Source: Hemibagrus wyckioides (lineage: Eukaryota > Chordata > Actinopteri > Siluriformes > Bagridae). Taken from it: 64,000 bases of DNA. Positions 51,300 through 64,000 of the stretch are shown here, one piece after another. Position 1 is the stretch's first letter. Every line of letters starts with the position of its first letter. The position numbers and the translations under genes were made by a program. The notes under the pieces were generated by a model that worked only from the letters and a program-made list of their open reading frames with translations, was not told where the DNA came from and did no database searches. The stretch is taken from assembly GCF_019097595.1 (NCBI RefSeq), contig NC_080734.1:19954392-20018391 (forward strand), read 5' to 3'.

Positions 51300-52420
51300 C
51301 GGGGACACCTGACCATTACACCGAATATTACACATTAATATGGAGTTGGTCCCAGTTTGTATCAGTAACAGCTTCCACTTGTCTGCACAGGCTTTGCACA
51401 AGATTTTGGAGTGCTTCTGTGGTAATTTTTGCCCATTCATCCAGTATAGCAATTTGTGAGGTCAGTCACTGACGACAAGGCCTTGCTCATATTTTCTGTT
51501 CCAGTTCATCCCAAAGGTGAACGATGGGGTTGAAATCAGGGCTCTGTATGGACCAGTGAAGTTCTTCCACACCAAACTCATCCATCCATGTCTTTATGGA
51601 CCTTTGCTTTGTGCACTGTGACACAGTCATGCTGGAATAGAAAAGGGCATTTCCCAAACTATTGGAAGCATAGCATTGTCCAACATGTCTTGGTGTGCTA
51701 AAACATTAACATTTCCCTTCAATGGAAGTAAGAGGCTTATCCGTACCACTCGAAAACAGCCCCATACCTTTATGCCTCCTCCACCAAACTTTACAGATGG
51801 TGCAATGGAGTCAGGCAGGTAATGTTCTCCTGCCATCTGCCAAACCCAGACTCGCCTATCAGACTGCAAACAGAGAAGCGATCCATCACTCCACAGAACA
51901 CACTTCCACTGTTCCAGAGTCCAGTGGTGCCATGTTTTACACCACTCCATTCAACGTTTGGCATTGTACTTGGTGATGTAAGGCTTGCATGCAGCTGCTT
52001 GGCCACGAAAACTGATTCCATGAAGCTCCTGTCAGTTTTTGTGCTGAAATTAATGCCAGTGGAAATTTGGAACTCTTCAGCTATGGAAGTAGCAGAGCAT
52101 TGGTGACTTTTACACACCATGTGCCTCAGCACTCACAGACGCCGCACTGTGACTGAGTTGCTGCTGTTCCAAAATGTTTCCACTTTCTCAGTAATAGCAC
52201 TTAGAGTTGACGGTGGAAAATCTAGCAGGGAGGAAATTTCACATACAGAACGATTGCAGAAGTAGCATCCTATCCCAGTACCACTCTTGAATTAGTGAGC
52301 TCTTCAGATTGACCCATTTCTTTCACAAATGTTTGTAAATGCATACTGTACGGCTAGGTGCTTGATTTTATACACCTGTGACAAAAGGTCAGACTGAAAC
52401 AGAGGTGTCTCCCATGACTA
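51300..52420 (-). mobile_element. decayed Tc1-like transposon related to the copies at 1060 and 43781
   Basis: Its left end resembles the GGACACCTGACCATTACACC type ends. The interior is collinear with the intact Tc1 but at clearly lower identity: minus-strand pieces read [31 protein letters not shown] and DMLDNAMLPIVWE. Several frameshifts and stops split the frame (51627-51950 and 51791-52132 are the longest pieces). It is an older insertion of a sister family. Confidence 0.8.
51627..52310 (-). pseudogene. Tc1 transposase remnant
   Basis: Fragments of a DDE transposase in two frames. The WSD catalytic motif is recognisable; the second Asp and the final Glu are not in an open frame. It is non-functional. 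Confidence 0.75.
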
Positions 52421-52744
52421 TTGTCTTATATACCATATATATGATGGATTTCAACAGGAAACATAGCAAGCACATCACACACATGTCAGCAAACTAAGAA
52501 GATAAAGTGAGAGGTGACTCTGTGTGTGTGTGTGTGTGTGTTTACAAAGAAACTGTCCACTGTTAAAGATCTACACAAATAAAACTGAATTTGATTGTTA
52601 ATTTCCCCCATATATGGAAACTTTTGGGAAACCCTGCACTTTGTATGGGTGTAATTTTCTTCCTTGCATAAACATCTGTCGGGTCCCAGTGTTGCTTCTG
52701 CCATTTTGAACTGGTGCTCAATTAAAGTATCCCATATGCTTGTT

Positions 52745-53375
52745 GTACATTTCTTGGAGAAGTGCACCTACATATCAACAGACCAATTCAAGCAGAATAT
52801 TAAAATCCATGTTTTTGACGTTGCAGACAGTAGTGTTGCTTTAAAATGCCCTTTGAAATCAACGTAGAAATCATTATACAATGCTACAACAGCAGTGTTC
52901 AGTAAATGCAGTCAGAATAAAGACATTTTGTCAGAAAGGTTTAAATGTTATAACAATACCAACGGAAGCTGTTACTCTTTGACACTGTGACGACGTGTGT
53001 AAGATGCTCTAACAGACGGAACAGGGTAAAGACGAGGTGTCAACGTGAACAGTTCACAAGTGTAATGGTGTTTTAGCGTGGCTTTTCCTGTGTAGAAACC
53101 ATGTGTGATCTCTCCAGCTTGCACATACAGGACTTAAGACGACATGGCAGTTTTTCAGGGACTGTGTATGTATACATTTATTTATTCGCCCTTATATGTC
53201 CATTCTAAGTGAGTTGTCTGCAAGTAGCCATTGAACAGGTCTATAGTCTGCGACTGTACACAATCACACAGGGCCTGAATGACCTCCTGGCTCTTGACCC
53301 TGCTGGTTTCCAAAGCCAAGTAAGTGTTGCTTCTTTTATTCCCAGCTGGTATTGAAATAATCTACTGAGCACACG
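52745..53375 (-). pseudogene. decayed duplicate of the tnfrsf21 terminal exon and 3' flank
   Basis: The block aligns collinearly with 53385-54050. Shared flank words include GACCAATTCAAG, GCAGTGTTCAG and a TGTGTGA-CT-TCCAG stretch. Over about 53215-53370 the minus strand reads LETSRVKSQEVIQAL, matching the true exon [15 protein letters not shown]. After that the copy diverges (the genuine stop is lost and the frame runs on about 20 residues). No upstream exon partner or good acceptor was found, so it is scored as a pseudo-exon. Confidence 0.7.
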
Positions 53376-53962
53376 TGTTGTTCATTTCTCAGAGAAGCGT
53401 ATCCACCTGTTGACAGACCAATTCAAGTAGAGTACTAAATGCATATCTTTAGTCATGACAGTGACATGGCAGCCAGTAGTCTTGCTGATCAATGCCCATA
53501 AATTCACATTGGAAATCCTTGTTATACAAATAGCAGTGTTCAGAATAAATGCAAAAACAAAATAAAAAGGCTTTGATAGTTATGAATGTTTTTGTTGAAA
53601 ACATTTTGGCAGATTGCTGTAGGATCCAGGATAGAGCCTGTAAATCACCTAACTATAGTCTGAGCTACATTAGTGTGCATTAGTATTAGACATTGTCGAG
53701 AGGTGAAGAGTATGTTACAGCTTCAAGAATGTATAACTATAATCAAACAAAAAACAAACAAGATTCTCCAAAGTGTAAAGAGGACAATGTGGGAAAGCTA
53801 CATTTGGCAAGCAATGGCTTTTAATATGCTCAGAGACCCTTGTGTGACTTTTCCAGAGGGACATGGTGGGTTGTGTAGGTTTGTTTGTCTGCTCTCCTTC
53901 TCTTGCTCTCTGCCTTGTTCACTCTACACAAATGTCTGTAAGTAGCAATGAATGAAACGGGT

Positions 53963-60927
<6,965 letters not shown>

Positions 60928-61149
60928 CTGTGAATTACAGAAAGACAGATATTTTTTTTATTTATTTATTTTTAATTAAAGTGTCCCACCGGATTCATTC
61001 TGCAGAATATATAGAAAAGAACCACAGCTAAATTATCAGAAAATGATGACTTCTCAAACTACATTCTTTGTTGGACTGTAAGCAAGTTGCTGCTTTTACC
61101 AAAAAATACTGAAGATTATTACAAAGAAACAAGATCATGATACAGGATC

Positions 61150-61345
61150 TTATGTGGTAGGAGATGTGGCAGCTTAGTGGTTAAGGTTAAACTACTGACT
61201 GGAAAGTTGCGAGTTTGCATCCCAGGTCCACCAAGCTGCCACTGCTGGGCTCTTGAGCAAGGCCCTTAACTCTCAGTTGTATAAAGTGAAATAAAAATGT
61301 GTGTCATTTTGGATAACGTTGTCTACCAAATAACAGAAATGTTAA
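61150..61345 (+). repeat. tRNA-derived SINE remnant
   Basis: GTGGCAGCTTAGTGGTTAAG, then GCGAGTTTGCATCCCAGGTC, CAAGCTGCCACTGCTGGGCT and TTGAGCAAGGCCCTTAACTC, form the ordered body of a common fish SINE. The tail (GATAACGTTGTCTACCAAAT) is a decayed form of the GATAAGGGCGTCTGCCAAAT tail. Confidence 0.7.
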
Positions 61346-62940
61346 GGAGCTTGGAACCTAGGTTCCTTTTTTAGGGAACATTAACTGATACGCAGACCTC
61401 AGGTCTAAACATTTCTATCGGCTATTTATTTTTAGGTTGAACATTTTTCATGTCTTGTTGCTCATCAGCCACCACAGTGATCCTATCGGGAATACGTCTT
61501 TTAAAGCTGAGAATGAGTGCAGCTGTTTATTGTTAGTTGTGATGCCAGACTCACCTGCTCCAAATTTTGTGAGAGAGTTTATAGACTCGTTTTGTTTTTT
61601 TATATCTTCAGGACAATCCATAGGCAGTTGATATTTGATGCACACAGGAACTGTGTGGGGGTTTAAACAATGCAACACTGGCTAGCTTAAGTGAAGCCAT
61701 AAGTTTTGGTTTTGGGAATTCAAACGAGGCAGCAAACCAGCTGCAACAGGTCTAGCTTGGCTGTGAAACAAAGAAACTCTAAACATGAGCTTGGGACTTC
61801 CCCCTGCATGCTTAATAGAGTCTCTGTGATGGATTTGAGAGTCTTTGTCACAGCAACAAAACTGCACTGTAATAAAAACCTCCAGCCAGGTCACCTTATC
61901 TCGTGTCAGCGTAATACAACTGCAGCATCATCAATTTGCTGCCCTTTATTTTTTGGACTGTAAGAAAGACAGTAATTTTCTTACAGTCCAACGAAGGACG
62001 TAGTTTGAGATTTTGCTACATGCATGCATCTTCAACACTGGAGCTAATTTTTGGCATTTTGTGGCTTTCAGATCAGGTCACGGTGCACTTTTCGTGACAA
62101 AACTTAGAAACTAAGAAACAGCTGACTTATGGAAGCGGCAAAGGACATGAATGGAATAATTCAGAAATAACAGCTTTACTCTAACGAAGAGATTCTACTG
62201 CGTTTCCTTACACAGCTCTCTCCAACTCTCCCACCCATGCTGCCTGACTTAAGCTCACCCATAAAGTTTATGATCACCTCGTATAAAAAGTGCTCAGCCA
62301 ACCATGCTTCTGAGCAGTGGGCTTTTATAGACAACACCTATCGAGGACGTTGTAATGTAGGGCACACAAAGGTAGTTTTCTCCCCTTTGATCTGAGCTAA
62401 AGTGGGCTTTGATATGCTGTTTAAGGCACCGCCTGGGCTCCAGTGAATGTATTCATTATTTCTACAATCACTCTTTTCAATTTATATGTTTCCCATCAAG
62501 CCCTTTATTGGCAACATTTAACTACTCTAGTAAATATACGCATACGCCTGCAGGCTTACCAATTAAACACGTTGAATGAATTAAGTCACTCGCTTATGGG
62601 ATGCATTCAGGGCATCAAACTGCTGCACGAAGTTAAGCTTGGTGTGTTCGACCACATGCTCACATGCTCAGAGGAAATTACCCTGTGTGAGTGCACCTTA
62701 AATGGTTTGCTTGTTTTAGGAAGTAAAATGCCATAAAATGCCTTTGGAGTTTCTAGACAATGAAAGGTTTAAAGGTAGAGGGGATGAAAAACATTCCAGT
62801 AAAAAGAGCTTTAGAATGTTTGTATTTTGTTAAAAGTTTTTTAAAAACCATAGAGAGGAACTGTTACATTACAACATTAAAATCATATGGTGTTCCGAGA
62901 GAGTTTATACTTATTATAACAGCACTGGGACATTCCACTG

Positions 62941-62941
62941 T

Positions 62942-62998
<57 letters not shown>
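62941..62998. repeat. (GT)n microsatellite
   Basis: About 29 GT units with two GC interruptions at the start. Confidence 0.95.
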
Positions 62999-63314
62999 AC
63001 ACCGCTCATGTAGAATCCACTTCCTAATTTGGATTGGTTACTACAGTAGAGAGAGTGACATCATCAGTGGACATGGGAACGACATTCTTTAAAAATCTAA
63101 CTTGTGATTTTTAATATGAACGCTCATCAGATTAAGATGAAATGGAAGAAGAGATACTGGAAGCACAATTAACAGGAATGCAAAATTCAGTGTGAGCTAG
63201 CTATCCAGCTAGCGGCGAGAATATACAGTGAGCATTGTTTTTCAGGATCTCTTTCCACTCACAGAGCAAAAAAGAGAACATTATGACTCGATATTAATTT
63301 CTTGTTTACTGAAC

Positions 63315-63400
<86 letters not shown>
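63315..63400. repeat. (GATA)n microsatellite
   Basis: About 21 perfect GATA units. Confidence 0.97.
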
Positions 63401-63401
<1 letters not shown>

Positions 63402-64000
63402 CTTGATCCTATGAGGGGAATTCTTGTGTTACATCTTGTGTTGTATAAAAGAGATATTAGACTTTTAGATCATGATTTATCAAGCAACAAAATTTCAATG
63501 GAACACAATTAGAAATGCTATGTAGAAAAAAAATGGAAAAAAGGTCAATAACTCACAGTAAACTGGTTGCATAAGTGGTCACACCCGTTCATAATAGAGC
63601 ATGTGACTGTACACAAAATCCGCCCGCATTCACACTTGCGTCCAGAAGTGTTTATAACACAGCAGAATCAATGAAGAGATTCTGATTAACCCCTAAATAA
63701 AGATCAGCTGCTTCTATAGAATTCTCTTGACATCTTCATAGAGTCATCTGAATGCTGAAGCCCTGGTTCATAAAGAGCTCATAAAGCATGAATGTTCATG
63801 GTCATATTTATTGATCAAGAGAGGGTTATATAAGAATTTCCATTAGGAAACATTAGATGAACCACGTAACTCTGTTAAATTGATCCTTTTGTTTTTTGCC
63901 ATAAAAGGTGCCATGTTCTGAGTTGTAGATGTAAATACCAGGAAATTTGAGCTGAATTTCTGACCTCTCGTCTATTATTTGTCTTTTGAAATGTCTCTAG

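Larger units (their letters stand above)
61346..64000. other. tnfrsf21 intron running off the window
   Basis: Contains (GT)n at 62941-62998 and (GATA)n at 63315-63400. I looked for the DR6 transmembrane exon on the minus strand and saw no candidate. Confidence 0.55.

Noticed and set aside
61448..61678. Minus-strand ORF considered as the missing upstream exon of tnfrsf21
   Set aside because: It has no transmembrane segment or TNFR cysteine pattern, and no splice sites in the required phase.
63315..63400. Regularly spaced short repeat resembling an array
   Set aside because: It is a GATA tetranucleotide run without spacers, not a CRISPR array.

Overview
The window looks like teleost fish nuclear DNA. 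It has AT-rich introns with strict GT/AG boundaries, many microsatellites, and a dense load of Tc1/mariner DNA transposons and SINE-like repeats. The Tc1 families and the repeat tails suggest a siluriform (catfish-type) genome; that is an inference from remembered repeats, not a database match.

All four protein-coding genes lie on the minus strand. In order of increasing coordinate they are: pla2g7 (PAF acetylhydrolase, 10 coding exons, 376-13399, complete, 403 aa); an adgrf5-like adhesion GPCR (16 coding exons, 16451-22883, complete, 981 aa); adgrf5/GPR116 (18 coding exons, 31356-45694, complete, 1109 aa); and the 3' end of tnfrsf21/death receptor 6 (three last coding exons, 53963-60927; the upstream exons lie beyond base 64000). 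I built the exon chains by hand from splice sites, reading phase and protein families. Every junction keeps phase, and the three complete coding sequences are exact multiples of three. The gene order PLA2G7, ADGRF cluster, TNFRSF21 is the order remembered from human chromosome 6p12.

The two adhesion GPCRs are tandem paralogues with matching exon phases: signal peptide, EGF-like exon, SEA module, two Ig modules, hormone-receptor-like module, GAIN/GPS, then 7TM in one large exon plus small C-terminal exons. They differ in the furin site, the SEA cleavage site, the GPS residue and the tail length. One intron of the adgrf5-like gene needs a GC donor to keep phase.

Mobile DNA fills introns and intergenic stretches. 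It includes two nearly identical full-length Tc1 copies, one with an open transposase; several Tc1 fossils of other subfamilies, one nested in another; MITE or foldback elements; SINE-like repeats; and a fossil transposon ORF. The most unusual structures are a decayed tandem duplicate of the tnfrsf21 terminal exon and 3' flank, and a perfect 42-43 bp hairpin in the last tnfrsf21 intron. No bacterial-type system, CRISPR array, rRNA or tRNA gene was seen.
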